Shown: positions 50,714 through 59,637, counted from the stretch's first letter. The stretch is 64,000 nucleotides of DNA from Rhizobium sp. BK316 (GCF_014193695.1 NZ_JACHZR010000001.1:99309-163308), one strand, 5' to 3'. Numbers and translations: made by a program. Notes: a model not told the origin generated them from the letters alone.

Positions 50714-50792
50714 TGTTCTCCCAGTAAGCTATTTCGAGCGAAGGTCGCTGATCGAGGCATAATCGAGCCGGCACTTTGCGGGGATCGAATTA

Positions 50793-50811
50793 GTTCGTCA
50801 AGATGACGAAC
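50793..50811. promoter_or_regulatory. ROK-type operator upstream of malK-like gene
   Basis: GTTCGTC-aagat-GACGAAC is a perfect 7-base inverted repeat with a 5-base spacer, 80 bases upstream of the ATPase start. It is the best of four copies of TTCGTC-N5-GACGAA in this locus. Its likely binder is the ROK repressor encoded by the next gene. Confidence 0.75.
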
Positions 50812-50912
50812 ATGAATTTTGCGTTTGCAGATGTTTCCATCCAGAGCGCGTCCGTCCGGATTCGCTTTCAAATGAGATGGGCGGACGCGTCGCTCCCGGG
50901 TGCGGATCGTAC

Positions 50913-52112
50913 TCAGACCGGCGGCGGGAGACGCCGTTGCTCGGGAAGGGCCTGCGGAGAAAAGAGAAGGTTGTGCAGGTGGTTGAGACCGATGGCGAGC
51001 GCTCCGATTAGTGTCGCGCGGCTGCCGAGGGCGCTGGCTTCGACCGTTATCCTGCGCCGGCTGGCCTTGGCGATGCCTTCGCGAATGCGCTGGACCATCA
51101 GCGGATGGCGACCGATGCTGCCCCCAATGATAATGATGGTAGGATCGACGATGGCGTTCACGGACACGATCAATAGCGCCGCGATGTCCCCGACTTTCCG
51201 GATAACTTTGGCTGCAATCGGATCTTCCTCTTCGGCAAGCCTTAGGATATCTCGAACGGACGTGTCCTTGGCGCCACCCGAACGCTGGTAGAAGTCGCTG
51301 ATTCCTTGCGCTGCAATGGCGCATTCCAACGCCCCGCGTTCTAGGCTGTCCTCGGAATAGGGATCGGCTCCGAACGGCAGGTAGGAAATCTCGCCGGCGG
51401 CGCCGCTCGCGCCACGCATCAATTTGCCGTCCTGAAGCACGCCAAGGCCGATACCTGTACCAAGCGAGATGAATGCCACCGTATCGATGGCGACGGCGTG
51501 GCCCTGCCAAGACTCGCCTATAGCGGCTGCATTGACGTCATTCTCCAAGACCACTGGACAGGCAAGCCGATCTGCGAGCGTCCTGGCAATGTTGATGCTG
51601 CCGAGATCGACAAGGTTCGGGGCCATCGACAACGCGCCGGTCGTGGGTTCGACGACGCCAGGGGTTGCGATAGCGGCCACCAGGACATGCTCGCGCGCCA
51701 CTCCGCTCTCGGCAAGGATTCGAGCGAGCGCTGCCTCAACCTGTTCCAGCTGATGATAGCCACCACGACGGTCGGAGGGATATTCAACCTCTCCAACGAT
51801 GTGGCCTACGATGTTGCCGAGCACGACCCGCGTTGTCGTTGCGCCCATATCGACGCCGACCGCATAGCCGGCAGTGCCGTTCACCTCGTAAGTAATGGCG
51901 CTGCGGCCGATGCGGCCGGTCGTAACGCCTTTTTCGCGAACCCAGCCGGCTTCTTCCAGAGTTCTGATGACCTCGGACATTGTCTGCTTGGAGAGCCCGG
52001 TGATCTTCGACAGGTCCGCCCGGGATGTTGGGCCGGTATGCAGCAATACGTCCATGACGGCGCGAACCGAAATCTGTCGCAGCACGGGAGGTGCGTTCTC
52101 AGTCAATGCCAT
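50913..52112 (-). CDS. ROK family transcriptional repressor (NagC/XylR-like)
   Basis: A 399-residue repressor. A winged helix-turn-helix (residues about 10-75: RAVMDVLLHTGPTSRADLSK, ITGLSKQTMSEVIRTLEEAG) precedes a ROK domain (GVDMGATTTRVVLG near 88, ENDVNAAAIGESWQG, SLGTGIGLGVL). The CxCGxxGCxE zinc motif of typical ROK proteins is missing (LPFGADPYSEDSLERG stands in that place). The start MALTENAPP is chosen because it is nearest the HTH; the frame is open to 52190. It is divergent from the ROK kinase and probably binds the four TTCGTC-N5-GACGAA sites of this locus. Confidence 0.88.
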   Translation of the reverse strand: MALTENAPPVLRQISVRAVMDVLLHTGPTSRADLSKITGLSKQTMSEVIRTLEEAGWVREKGVTTGRIGRSAITYEVNGTAGYAVGVDMGATTTRVVLGNIVGHIVGEVEYPSDRRGGYHQLEQVEAALARILAESGVAREHVLVAAIATPGVVEPTTGALSMAPNLVDLGSINIARTLADRLACPVVLENDVNAAAIGESWQGHAVAIDTVAFISLGTGIGLGVLQDGKLMRGASGAAGEISYLPFGADPYSEDSLERGALECAIAAQGISDFYQRSGGAKDTSVRDILRLAEEEDPIAAKVIRKVGDIAALLIVSVNAIVDPTIIIIGGSIGRHPLMVQRIREGIAKASRRRITVEASALGSRATLIGALAIGLNHLHNLLFSPQALPEQRRLPPPV

Positions 52113-52228
52113 GAGCCAAATATTCCGGTCGATATACGGTTCCGCTTTTCGTCTGCTTCTGCTTTTTCCACGAATGCCCGCCAATTTCAAACTGGTTGTT
52201 GACAGACCAAAGGCTCACCAATAATAAA

Positions 52229-52245
52229 TTCGTCAACCTGCCGAA
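52229..52245. promoter_or_regulatory. ROK-type operator between the two ROK genes
   Basis: TTCGTC-aacct-GCCGAA matches the consensus TTCGTC-N5-GACGAA with one mismatch. It lies in the 156-base divergent gap, 23 bases before the TTG start of the ROK kinase and 117 bases from the repressor start, suited to auto-repression. Confidence 0.6.
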
Positions 52246-52268
52246 CAAATATATAAAGAGAGCTGCGT

Positions 52269-53240
52269 TTGTCAAATATTTCAACTATCGCGCCAGATCT
52301 GCGGCCGGCGGTTGGCAATCGCCGCACGAAAGCTCTGGGTCTCGTCGCCGGCGTTGACCTTGGTGGCACGAAGGTGCTCGCAGGCCTATCCGACCTTGAC
52401 GGCGACCTGTTGGCGACGATGGAAGAGCCGACGGCGCACGGCGAAGGCGCTCCCGTACTCGAGCAAATTGTGCGCATGATCCTGACCCTTGCGGAGAGGC
52501 ACCGCGATCGTGGTCCGCTGCTCAAGGCGGTCGTTGGCGTGCCGAGCGCCGTTTCGCCCTCCACTGGTCTTGCCTCCTTGTCGCCGAATCTCGCAATCCC
52601 CGCGGACCAGCCGCTTGCTCGGCTGCTTGAGGCCGGGTTGCCCTGTGGCGTGGTTGTCGAGAATGACGTCAATCTGGCAGCATTTGCCGAGGCGACCCTC
52701 GGAAAGGCGCGAGATTGCGCTTCCGTGGCCTTCATCGCCTTCGGGACCGGGGTTGGTATGGGGCTTGTTATCGACGGCAGGCTTTTTCGCGGTCACCACG
52801 GCCGCGCCGGGGAGCTTGGTCTTCTGCCGCTCGGCACAAATCCGCACGACGCCGCACCGAAAGCAAGGGCAGGCCTCTTCGAGGACCAAGTCGATTCGCC
52901 GGCCGTTCGTGCTCTCTATCGAGATGGAACCGTGCCGGTGAGCGAGATCTTCCTCAGAGCGGGTTCAGGAGACCGGGAGGCGTCCGCTGCCATCGCAACG
53001 CTCGCAAAGTCCGCATCGGTCGGCCTCGCGTCCATTCAGGCGGTCTTCGATCCGGCATTGATGGTACTCGGAGGCGGCATCGGCTCGCGCCCGGAATTCG
53101 TCGAACTCGTCTCGCAGCATATGTCGTCCCTGCTGCCGTTTGCGGTGCAGATTGAACCGACGTCTCTCGGTCCGGAGGCCGGAATGCGCGGTGCCCTGAT
53201 GCTTGGATTGCACGAACTTTCCAACCAGACAGCCGCATAA
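52269..53240 (+). CDS. ROK family protein, kinase-like
   Basis: A 323-residue ROK protein without an HTH. The ATP-site GVDLGGTKVLAGL is near residue 29, ENDVNLAAFAEATLG and FGTGVGMGLVIDG follow, and a GGGIGSRPEF loop is near 275. The zinc motif CxCGxxGCxE is absent (PLGTNPHDAAPKARAG occurs there), as in its divergent repressor paralogue. The start TTG follows AGAGAG. It may phosphorylate the monosaccharide released from the imported oligosaccharide, or be a non-catalytic sensor. The glycosidase gene follows after 16 bases. Confidence 0.88.
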   Translation: MSNISTIAPDLRPAVGNRRTKALGLVAGVDLGGTKVLAGLSDLDGDLLATMEEPTAHGEGAPVLEQIVRMILTLAERHRDRGPLLKAVVGVPSAVSPSTGLASLSPNLAIPADQPLARLLEAGLPCGVVVENDVNLAAFAEATLGKARDCASVAFIAFGTGVGMGLVIDGRLFRGHHGRAGELGLLPLGTNPHDAAPKARAGLFEDQVDSPAVRALYRDGTVPVSEIFLRAGSGDREASAAIATLAKSASVGLASIQAVFDPALMVLGGGIGSRPEFVELVSQHMSSLLPFAVQIEPTSLGPEAGMRGALMLGLHELSNQTAA

Positions 53241-53256
53241 GAACAGGAACTCGCCC

Positions 53257-54999
53257 ATGACGAAGCCACGTACAAAACCGCGTGTCCTTAGCCCGCTTGC
53301 CGATGGGCAACTCGTATCGGAAAAGCCGGTCCTGCTGCCGTTCATGGCACCGCGCCTGCAGGGTGATTGCTGGCCGGACGGCAAGATCGAAATTTCTGTC
53401 TGGGGCTGTGGAAAGATCGCGAACCTGACCTTCAGCGGTTGGCGTGGGCCTTTCACCTATGCCCCGAACCGCGTCGAGACCCGCGGCGGCGGCCTTTATG
53501 TGGCCCAGTCGGCACCGGTGCTGTTTTTGAAGGGGGCGAAACTGCAGACACTCGTACCCTCGCGTCGTTGCGCTTGGTGGGGAAGCACCACGAAACGCGA
53601 ACCGGTCGAGCGGCTGGGTGACCGGCGGATTGCCCGAACGGGATGGGGTGTCGCAATCGCCGAGCAACGGCCGGCCGGCATATTCCTCAGTGCAGGCGCA
53701 TCGATCGAAGAAGCCACCAGGGCTCTCGACCTCGCTCAGGAGGACGTGATTGCGGAAGCCGACGCCTATGTAGCGCGTTGTGATGAGATGCCTGAGGCCT
53801 CTCCGCTGATGCGCAGCATGGTTTCGCAGAGCCTTCATGCCGCACTTTCAAGCATTCGTCAGGACGAGCATGGTGGTTTTGGCGGCCTCGCCGCCGGCCA
53901 GGCCTACAGCGCACCGGCACGAACCTATTATCGCGACGGGTACTGGACGCTTCAGGCCCTGCTGGCGCGCGCACCCGATGCCATACGCTCGCAGATCGAG
54001 CTGCTGGCGCGCGGCATACAGCCCGATGGGGAGGCGCCGAGCGGTGTCATCCTGACCGGGCCGGCACAGGCCGAAGAATGGGAGAAGGTTCGCAGATCGC
54101 ACCCACAGATCAAAGAGGAGCACCTGCGTCCAGGAGATTGGTGGAGCGACCACTTCGACAGTCCGTTGTTCTTCATTCTGACGATCGGCGACTATATCCG
54201 TTCGACGGGTGACAATTCTCCGCTGTCTGCCCATTGGGACAAGGTCGTTGCCATCCTTGATCGCTACTACGCTTTGGATGCGGCCGGAAACGGCCTGCCG
54301 GTCAAGCCTGCCCACGATCGTGATTGGGCCGACAACGTCTACCGCCACGGCTACGTTTCATACGATATCGGCCTGTGGGTCGGTGCTCTCGACGTGATTG
54401 CCGCTTACAGCGGGGCAATTGACGAAAATATTGCCGCCAAGGCTGCCGCTACCGCCAAAAAGGCTCGGGCATCGATTGACGACGTCCTTCTTCAGGCCAG
54501 TGGAACCTATGCCGACTATGGGACAAAACAGGATTTCGTCGAGGATCATCTGACGCTCGACAGTCTCACGCTGCTTCGTTACCGAGCCGTTTCGGCAGAA
54601 AGCGCAACAAGGGTTCTGACCAAGGTGGCGTCGACCCTGGAAAGCCGCAGCAACAGTGATCAGCCCTATGGTGACTGGGGCGTCATGTGTGCCTTCCCGC
54701 CCTTCAAGCGTCCAAAAGACACCCGCTCAAAATCGGCCTTTGCATATCGCTACCACAATGGATCGGACTGGCCCTACCTGTCGGGTCTTTATGCCGAACA
54801 GCGCCTGGTATACGGCCTTGAGGATGCGGAATATCCGCTGCTGCGCTGGTGGGAAACCTGCCTGGAAGAAGGGTGGATGGGCGCCGTCGAATATTTTGCG
54901 CCGCCATGGGGGCGCGGCTCGCTGCTCCAGGGATGGAGCAGCATGCCGGCGATGGCTGCCCTTGCCCACAAAGACAAGCTGCGTTTGGCGATGAGCTGA
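53257..54999 (+). CDS. Six-hairpin (alpha/alpha)6 glycoside hydrolase
   Basis: A 580-residue cytoplasmic glycosidase with a six-hairpin barrel. Recognisable segments are TYYRDGYWTLQALLARAP (near 225), LRPGDWWSDHFDSPLFFIL, HDRDWADNVYRHGYVSYDIG (near 360), and YHNGSDWPYLSGLYAEQR (near 510). Carboxylates in the RDGYWT and DRDWADN regions are candidate catalytic residues. The layout is like GH63/GH78/debranching-type enzymes, but I cannot place it in one family, and no signal peptide is present. With the ABC importer and GH28 it probably degrades imported oligosaccharides. AGGAA lies eight bases before the ATG. Confidence 0.82.
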   Translation: MTKPRTKPRVLSPLADGQLVSEKPVLLPFMAPRLQGDCWPDGKIEISVWGCGKIANLTFSGWRGPFTYAPNRVETRGGGLYVAQSAPVLFLKGAKLQTLVPSRRCAWWGSTTKREPVERLGDRRIARTGWGVAIAEQRPAGIFLSAGASIEEATRALDLAQEDVIAEADAYVARCDEMPEASPLMRSMVSQSLHAALSSIRQDEHGGFGGLAAGQAYSAPARTYYRDGYWTLQALLARAPDAIRSQIELLARGIQPDGEAPSGVILTGPAQAEEWEKVRRSHPQIKEEHLRPGDWWSDHFDSPLFFILTIGDYIRSTGDNSPLSAHWDKVVAILDRYYALDAAGNGLPVKPAHDRDWADNVYRHGYVSYDIGLWVGALDVIAAYSGAIDENIAAKAAATAKKARASIDDVLLQASGTYADYGTKQDFVEDHLTLDSLTLLRYRAVSAESATRVLTKVASTLESRSNSDQPYGDWGVMCAFPPFKRPKDTRSKSAFAYRYHNGSDWPYLSGLYAEQRLVYGLEDAEYPLLRWWETCLEEGWMGAVEYFAPPWGRGSLLQGWSSMPAMAALAHKDKLRLAMS

Positions 55000-55054
55000 G
55001 ACGTCGGCTCCGCAGAGCATCGCCACGACCTGGTGGAGGCGGGGCAAACAATGC

Positions 55055-55081
55055 AAAAAAGCCGCCCGGAGGCGGCTTTTT
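55055..55081. terminator. Bidirectional intrinsic terminator
   Basis: AAAAAA, then GCCGCC-CGGA-GGCGGC (55061-55076), then TTTTT. The A-run on one side and T-run on the other make it work in both directions between the convergent glycosidase (stop 54999) and permease (stop 55105) genes. Confidence 0.9.
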
Positions 55082-55104
55082 CATTTGCTCGGGACCGGCT
55101 TTTG

Positions 55105-55923
55105 CTACTCTTTGGTCGCTCCGGCCATCAGCCCGCTCATCAGCATCCGCTGAAGGGCGGCGAACATGACGAGCACTGGCAAGACCGAGAGTACCGACAT
55201 CGACAGCAGTCGGGGCCAATTGATGCCGAATCGTCCAACCGTATTGGCGAGCGCGACCTGGACGGTCCATTTGTCCTGATCGGTGATGATCAGGAACGGC
55301 CACAGGTAGTCGTTCCAGCGCCAGACGAGGTTGAACGCGAGAAGGGTACCAATCGCTGGGATCGAGAGCGGTACGATGATGCGCAGGAGGATACGCCACT
55401 CGGGCGTTCCGTCGATCCTGGCGGCCTCCAGAAGACTGTCGGGGATGTTCGTAATGTACTGCCGCATCAGGAACACCCCGGTCGGCGTCGCGGCGGGGGC
55501 GATGATAATGCCTGCGAGCGTATCGAGAAGATGAAGATCGCGCAGGACAAGAAAGACCGGGATCATGACGATCTGCAGCGGCACCATCAGCGATGACATG
55601 ATCAGCAGGAAAAACAGGGTGTCGCCTTTGAACCTGAATTTCGCAAGCGCATAACCCGCCATGACGCTGATGGTGACGGACAGCAGTGCCGAGAGCACGG
55701 AGACGATCGCCGAATTGCGAAAGAAGACGAGAAATTTCGCCCGCGACACCGTTTCGATGAAATTCTGCAGCGTTACATGGGCCGGAAAAATCGTCGGCGG
55801 CCACTGGAATATTTCCTGTTGCGATTTCAGCGACGACAGGAAGAGCCACACCGGCGGCATCAGGAAGACGAAGAGTGTCAAGGCCACGAAGGCGAGCCGC
55901 CAGGGCGAATAGATTTGTGTCAT
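55105..55923 (-). CDS. Sugar ABC transporter permease (MalG-like)
   Basis: A 272-residue inner-membrane permease with six predicted segments, the first at FVALTLFVFLMPPVWLFLSS. The EAA loop is LLEAARIDGTPEWRILLRI near residue 165. The C-terminus MLMSGLMAGATKE is typical. It overlaps the MalF-like gene by four bases and is the last gene of the binding-protein operon. Confidence 0.93.
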   Translation of the reverse strand: MTQIYSPWRLAFVALTLFVFLMPPVWLFLSSLKSQQEIFQWPPTIFPAHVTLQNFIETVSRAKFLVFFRNSAIVSVLSALLSVTISVMAGYALAKFRFKGDTLFFLLIMSSLMVPLQIVMIPVFLVLRDLHLLDTLAGIIIAPAATPTGVFLMRQYITNIPDSLLEAARIDGTPEWRILLRIIVPLSIPAIGTLLAFNLVWRWNDYLWPFLIITDQDKWTVQVALANTVGRFGINWPRLLSMSVLSVLPVLVMFAALQRMLMSGLMAGATKE

Positions 55924-56873
55924 GTCTGGCTCCTCGACAGGCGCAACTGGACGATCGTCAGCAGCAGAAGAATTGCAAAGAGAACCATCGACTGGGCAGC
56001 AGCAACGCCGGCCTGCATCGGCTTTTGAAATGCCGTGTCGTAGATCGTCTGGATCAGATAGACCGTCGCCTTTCCTGGCCCGCCCCCCGTCAGAGATACG
56101 ACAAGCTCATAGACCTTGAAGGCCTCGATCGAGGAGAGCACCAGAACCACCGCCATTGTCGGCCTGAGGAGCGGCAACGTTATATGTGTGAACTGGCGCC
56201 ATTTGCTGGTGCCATCAATTGATGCGGCTTCATAGTAATCCGCCGAGATCGCGGTCAGGCCGGCAATGAAGATCATCATGTTGAAACCGGCTTGAGCCCA
56301 CACCCAGGCGATGATCATCGCAATCTGAGCCATGGTATCTTGTTCGAGCCACGGAACGGGGGCAATTCCCGCCAGCGACAGCAGATAGTTGACGAGACCG
56401 TTGTTCAGGCCGAAAAGCCAACGCCACGAGACGCCGATGATCAGCAGGCTGATCATCGAGGGGAAAAAGACGATCGTCCTGATAACCGCAAAGAACCTCG
56501 TCTGAGGCGAGAGAAGCAGCGCCAGCGCCAGGGAGGCGACGATGTTCAGCGGCACCGCGATAACAACGAAGGCAACTGTCTTGACGAGCGACGTCTGAAA
56601 GTCGGCGTCGCTCAAAAGCCCCAGGAAATTATCAAAGCCCACATATTGCGGAAGAGTGCTCGGCACCTGCGGGACGACTACCACGCCTCGCTTGAAGAAT
56701 GCCATCATGAGGCCCTGGAGAAGCGGATAGAGAGTAAAAGTAACGAGCAATGCGATCGTCGGCAGCATCAGCAGATACGGCCAACTGAGATTGAAAAGGC
56801 TGTTGCGCCGGCCTTTCGGCACCGGGTGGAAACCCAGTGCCGAACTGCCTTGTTGCGGGATCGTCGCCGTCAC
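55920..56873 (-). CDS. Sugar ABC transporter permease (MalF-like)
   Basis: A 317-residue inner-membrane permease. The first membrane segment is LSWPYLLMLPTIALLVTFTL near residue 35 and the EAA loop is YYEAASIDGTSKWRQFTHI near residue 230. It overlaps the binding-protein gene by four bases (ATGA) and the MalG-like gene by four bases, so the three are translated as a coupled unit. No ATPase gene is in this operon; the MalK-like gene at 49589 is the likely partner. Confidence 0.93.
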   Translation of the reverse strand: MTATIPQQGSSALGFHPVPKGRRNSLFNLSWPYLLMLPTIALLVTFTLYPLLQGLMMAFFKRGVVVVPQVPSTLPQYVGFDNFLGLLSDADFQTSLVKTVAFVVIAVPLNIVASLALALLLSPQTRFFAVIRTIVFFPSMISLLIIGVSWRWLFGLNNGLVNYLLSLAGIAPVPWLEQDTMAQIAMIIAWVWAQAGFNMMIFIAGLTAISADYYEAASIDGTSKWRQFTHITLPLLRPTMAVVLVLSSIEAFKVYELVVSLTGGGPGKATVYLIQTIYDTAFQKPMQAGVAAAQSMVLFAILLLLTIVQLRLSRSQT

Positions 56874-58111
56874 TTGCTCGCCTCAAGCGAACTGTCGGCG
56901 GCTTTCTTGATCTGCGTGATCGCCTCTGCTGAGGAAATCTGACCGGCGACAGCCTGAGTGACGGCGCTCTTGACCGTACCCCAGACGGCCTGCATTTGCG
57001 GCCAGGCCTGATCGGTCGCCGCATAGACGGGGCTCGCGTTCAGTTCGTTCTGCATCGCGGTGATCGCCGCCGTCGCAGCCGGATTGTCGTACTTGACCGG
57101 CGGTGCCTTGAGGTTGGCGGGGATCATGCCGAAGGTCTTGGCATATTGCGCCTGGATCTCGGGCGAGGTGACCCACTTTATGAACTCGACGGCTTCGGGC
57201 AGATGTTGGCTGGTGTTGAAGGCGACGATGTAATCGCCACCGTAGATCGATGACGCAACCGTCCCGCGCGGCGTCGGTCCGGCCTGCCAGGCGAATTGCG
57301 CATTGGTTGCTAGGCCGGCGATCTGCCAGCTGCCGGACATATAGGCTGCTGCCTGACCTGCAGTGAAAAGCTCCTTTGGATTGTCCGAGCTCGCGCCGCT
57401 CCATAGGCCGGGTGGCATGGCTGCCTTGGTGATGTCGATGAATTTGTCGAGCGTGCTCGTCCAGGCCGCCTCGTCCATCACGACCTTGACGGGTTCCTTC
57501 TCCGTGTAGATGTGATTGCCGTATTGATATTCGTGAACGATCCAACGGCTCGCCGAAACATCCCAGACCAGCGGATAGCGGGTGCCGGATTTCTCTGCGA
57601 CCTCCTTGATCTTCGGAATGAACTCTTCCCATGTCCAGCCGGTCGCCTGGTCCGGGATGGCAACGCCTGCCTTTTTGAAGGCGTCAACGTTCAGGAAGAT
57701 GCCAGTCGACGTGACGCGCAGGGGCGCGGCAATCACTTTGTCGCCAAGCTTGGCTCCATCGGCCCAACCCTTGACGAAGTCGTTGATCCATTCCGGTCCG
57801 ATCTCCTTGCTGAGGTCTGCCAGGAAGGGCCTGATGACCGGCTCCATGGAGGATGTCAGAGACAGATCGGGCATGATCCCCGATGCAGCATATTGCTGGA
57901 ATTTCTGGATCATCCCGTCATAGGGTGTAATTTCCAGGTCGAAGGTCGTTTCGGGATGCAGCTTCGTGTACTGATCGAGGAGTGCGCGCGTATCCGCTTC
58001 CTCCTGATCGTTTTCGACATACCACACGAGCTTGAGTTCAGAGGCAGCGGCGAAGGACATTGTCATCGCCAGGGCGCTGGCGGTCATTAGAATTGTCTTT
58101 AGCGTTTTCAT
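56870..58111 (-). CDS. Sugar ABC transporter substrate-binding protein
   Basis: A 413-residue family 1 solute-binding protein. The start is set by GAGAGGGAGAACT before the ATG and gives a signal peptide (MKTLKTILMTASALAMTMS with an AAAS cleavage site near residue 24). The mature part begins ELKLVWYVENDQEEADTRA, with the usual two-lobe pattern and NVDAFKKAGVAIPDQ and AAYMSGSWQIAGLA segments. It collects the oligosaccharide in the periplasm. Its divergent promoter gap to GH28 has two ROK-type operators. Confidence 0.93.
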   Translation of the reverse strand: MKTLKTILMTASALAMTMSFAAASELKLVWYVENDQEEADTRALLDQYTKLHPETTFDLEITPYDGMIQKFQQYAASGIMPDLSLTSSMEPVIRPFLADLSKEIGPEWINDFVKGWADGAKLGDKVIAAPLRVTSTGIFLNVDAFKKAGVAIPDQATGWTWEEFIPKIKEVAEKSGTRYPLVWDVSASRWIVHEYQYGNHIYTEKEPVKVVMDEAAWTSTLDKFIDITKAAMPPGLWSGASSDNPKELFTAGQAAAYMSGSWQIAGLATNAQFAWQAGPTPRGTVASSIYGGDYIVAFNTSQHLPEAVEFIKWVTSPEIQAQYAKTFGMIPANLKAPPVKYDNPAATAAITAMQNELNASPVYAATDQAWPQMQAVWGTVKSAVTQAVAGQISSAEAITQIKKAADSSLEASK

Positions 58112-58183
58112 AGTTCTCCCTCTCTGGCTTGTCATTCTGACATCCGAAATGAACGGCCTGCAACTGAACTCCCCAGGCCTTTG

Positions 58184-58200
58184 TTCGTAACCATGACGAA
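58184..58200. promoter_or_regulatory. ROK-type operator, binding-protein side
   Basis: TTCGTA-accat-GACGAA matches TTCGTC-N5-GACGAA with one mismatch, 73 bases upstream of the binding-protein ATG. The second copy in this gap is 73 bases away, about seven helical turns, so the two could be bridged by one repressor complex. Confidence 0.6.
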
Positions 58201-58256
58201 TTAAATACGAGTTTTGCGGACTGTCAACACAACACATTCGGTCCGGCGAGATTTAG

Positions 58257-58273
58257 TTCGTCCTGTTGACGAA
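58257..58273. promoter_or_regulatory. ROK-type operator, GH28 side
   Basis: TTCGTC-ctgtt-GACGAA is a perfect copy of the locus motif, extended by A/T-rich flanks (ATTTAG and TAAAT). It lies 63 bases before the GH28 start. Confidence 0.75.
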
Positions 58274-58335
58274 TAAATGGCGCATGTTATGAAAACCCCA
58301 GAATAAGCGCAGGCCAGAATAGGCGGAGGTATGTG

Positions 58336-59637
58336 ATGGAGATATCAGTCGAAGCGGTGGACGGCGGTATTCAGATGGCGCTTGATACGATCGCGGCAGC
58401 GGGAGGGGGAACGGTCTTCCTTCGTCCGGGCCGTCACTCCACAGGCGCGCTCCGATTGGGAAGCGATGTTACCTTGCATATCGAGGACGGCGCTGTCCTC
58501 GCATTCGTGGCCGATTATGAGCGCTATTCCGAAAATACCGTCAGCGTGTACGCTGAGTCCTCAAACCGCGCCTATATCGTCGCACAGGGCGCAATGAATA
58601 TTGCCATCGTCGGCAAGGGCTCGATCGATGGATGCGGCGATGCCTTCCACACCGGCTTCGACGAGGGGGTGGGCACCTTCACTCCGGCAGCCGAACGCCC
58701 GCGCGTGATCGTTTTTGAGGATTGCACGAACGTTCGTTTGGAAGACGTCCACATAACGGATTCGCCTATGTGGACGATCCATCTCGTGCGCTGCCGCGAT
58801 ATCGTCGCGCGTGGGCTTCGCGTCTCCAATAACCGCCAGCTCCCAAATACGGACGGGATCGTTATCGACAGTTGCAGCGACGTCACGATTTCTGAAGCCG
58901 TCATTCGCACCGCCGATGACGGTGTGTGCCTGAAGACGAGCTTGAGCGACAAAGGAATTGGACGCTGCGAGCGGATCGAGATCTCCGATAGTGTGATCGA
59001 GAGCAAGAGCTGTGCTCTCAAAATCGGCACGGAGAGCTTCGGCGATATATCTCAGATCCGATTCCTGCGCTGCCGGATCGAGAATTCGAACCGTGGTCTT
59101 GGCATCTTTTCGCGCGATGGCGGCAAGATTGAAGATGTCGTCTTCCGCGACATAGAACTCGATTGCAGCGAGACGCCTGATGGGTTCTGGGGCTCCGGCG
59201 AACCGTTCACGATAACCAAGCTCACGCGCCGCCCGGAGCGCCCCTCAGGAGCAATCCGGACGGTGCTGGTCGAGAACGTCTCGGGGCGAAGTCACGGCGC
59301 CGTCAATCTCTTTGCCGAGGAGCCGGGCGGTATCGATGGGATCGTTCTGCGCGGGATCGATATCAAAATGGACGAAGGGCCGCTTGGCACCGCAAAGCGG
59401 TACGACTTGCGACCGACAAATGCCGATCTGGCGCCGCCGAAAGGCGCAGAGGGGCGTGGCAACGCCTGGGTGCGAGGACAGGACGGAAAGATCGTCGGGC
59501 TTTTCGATTATCCAGAGGGATTGCCGGGTGTTTTTGCACAAAATGTGACGGGCCTCGAGTTGGAAGATATAACGATCCGTCGGCCCGAACCGCTGCCTGC
59601 AGGATGGAACCCAGCAACAACAGTGCTGATCTCCTGA
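58336..59637 (+). CDS. Glycoside hydrolase family 28 (polygalacturonase-like)
   Basis: A 433-residue right-handed beta-helix enzyme. GH28 motifs: NTDGI near residue 175, TADDGVCLKT near residue 195 with two catalytic aspartates, and a GTES segment where endo-polygalacturonases have G-H-G. The RIK motif is not clear (RFLRCRIENSNRGLGIF). The altered His motif suggests an exo-acting or rhamnogalacturonan-type hydrolase. There is no signal peptide, so it acts on imported fragments. The ATG at 58336 follows GGAGG by six bases. GH28 makes a pectin-derived substrate for this locus the best guess. Confidence 0.88.
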   Translation: MEISVEAVDGGIQMALDTIAAAGGGTVFLRPGRHSTGALRLGSDVTLHIEDGAVLAFVADYERYSENTVSVYAESSNRAYIVAQGAMNIAIVGKGSIDGCGDAFHTGFDEGVGTFTPAAERPRVIVFEDCTNVRLEDVHITDSPMWTIHLVRCRDIVARGLRVSNNRQLPNTDGIVIDSCSDVTISEAVIRTADDGVCLKTSLSDKGIGRCERIEISDSVIESKSCALKIGTESFGDISQIRFLRCRIENSNRGLGIFSRDGGKIEDVVFRDIELDCSETPDGFWGSGEPFTITKLTRRPERPSGAIRTVLVENVSGRSHGAVNLFAEEPGGIDGIVLRGIDIKMDEGPLGTAKRYDLRPTNADLAPPKGAEGRGNAWVRGQDGKIVGLFDYPEGLPGVFAQNVTGLELEDITIRRPEPLPAGWNPATTVLIS

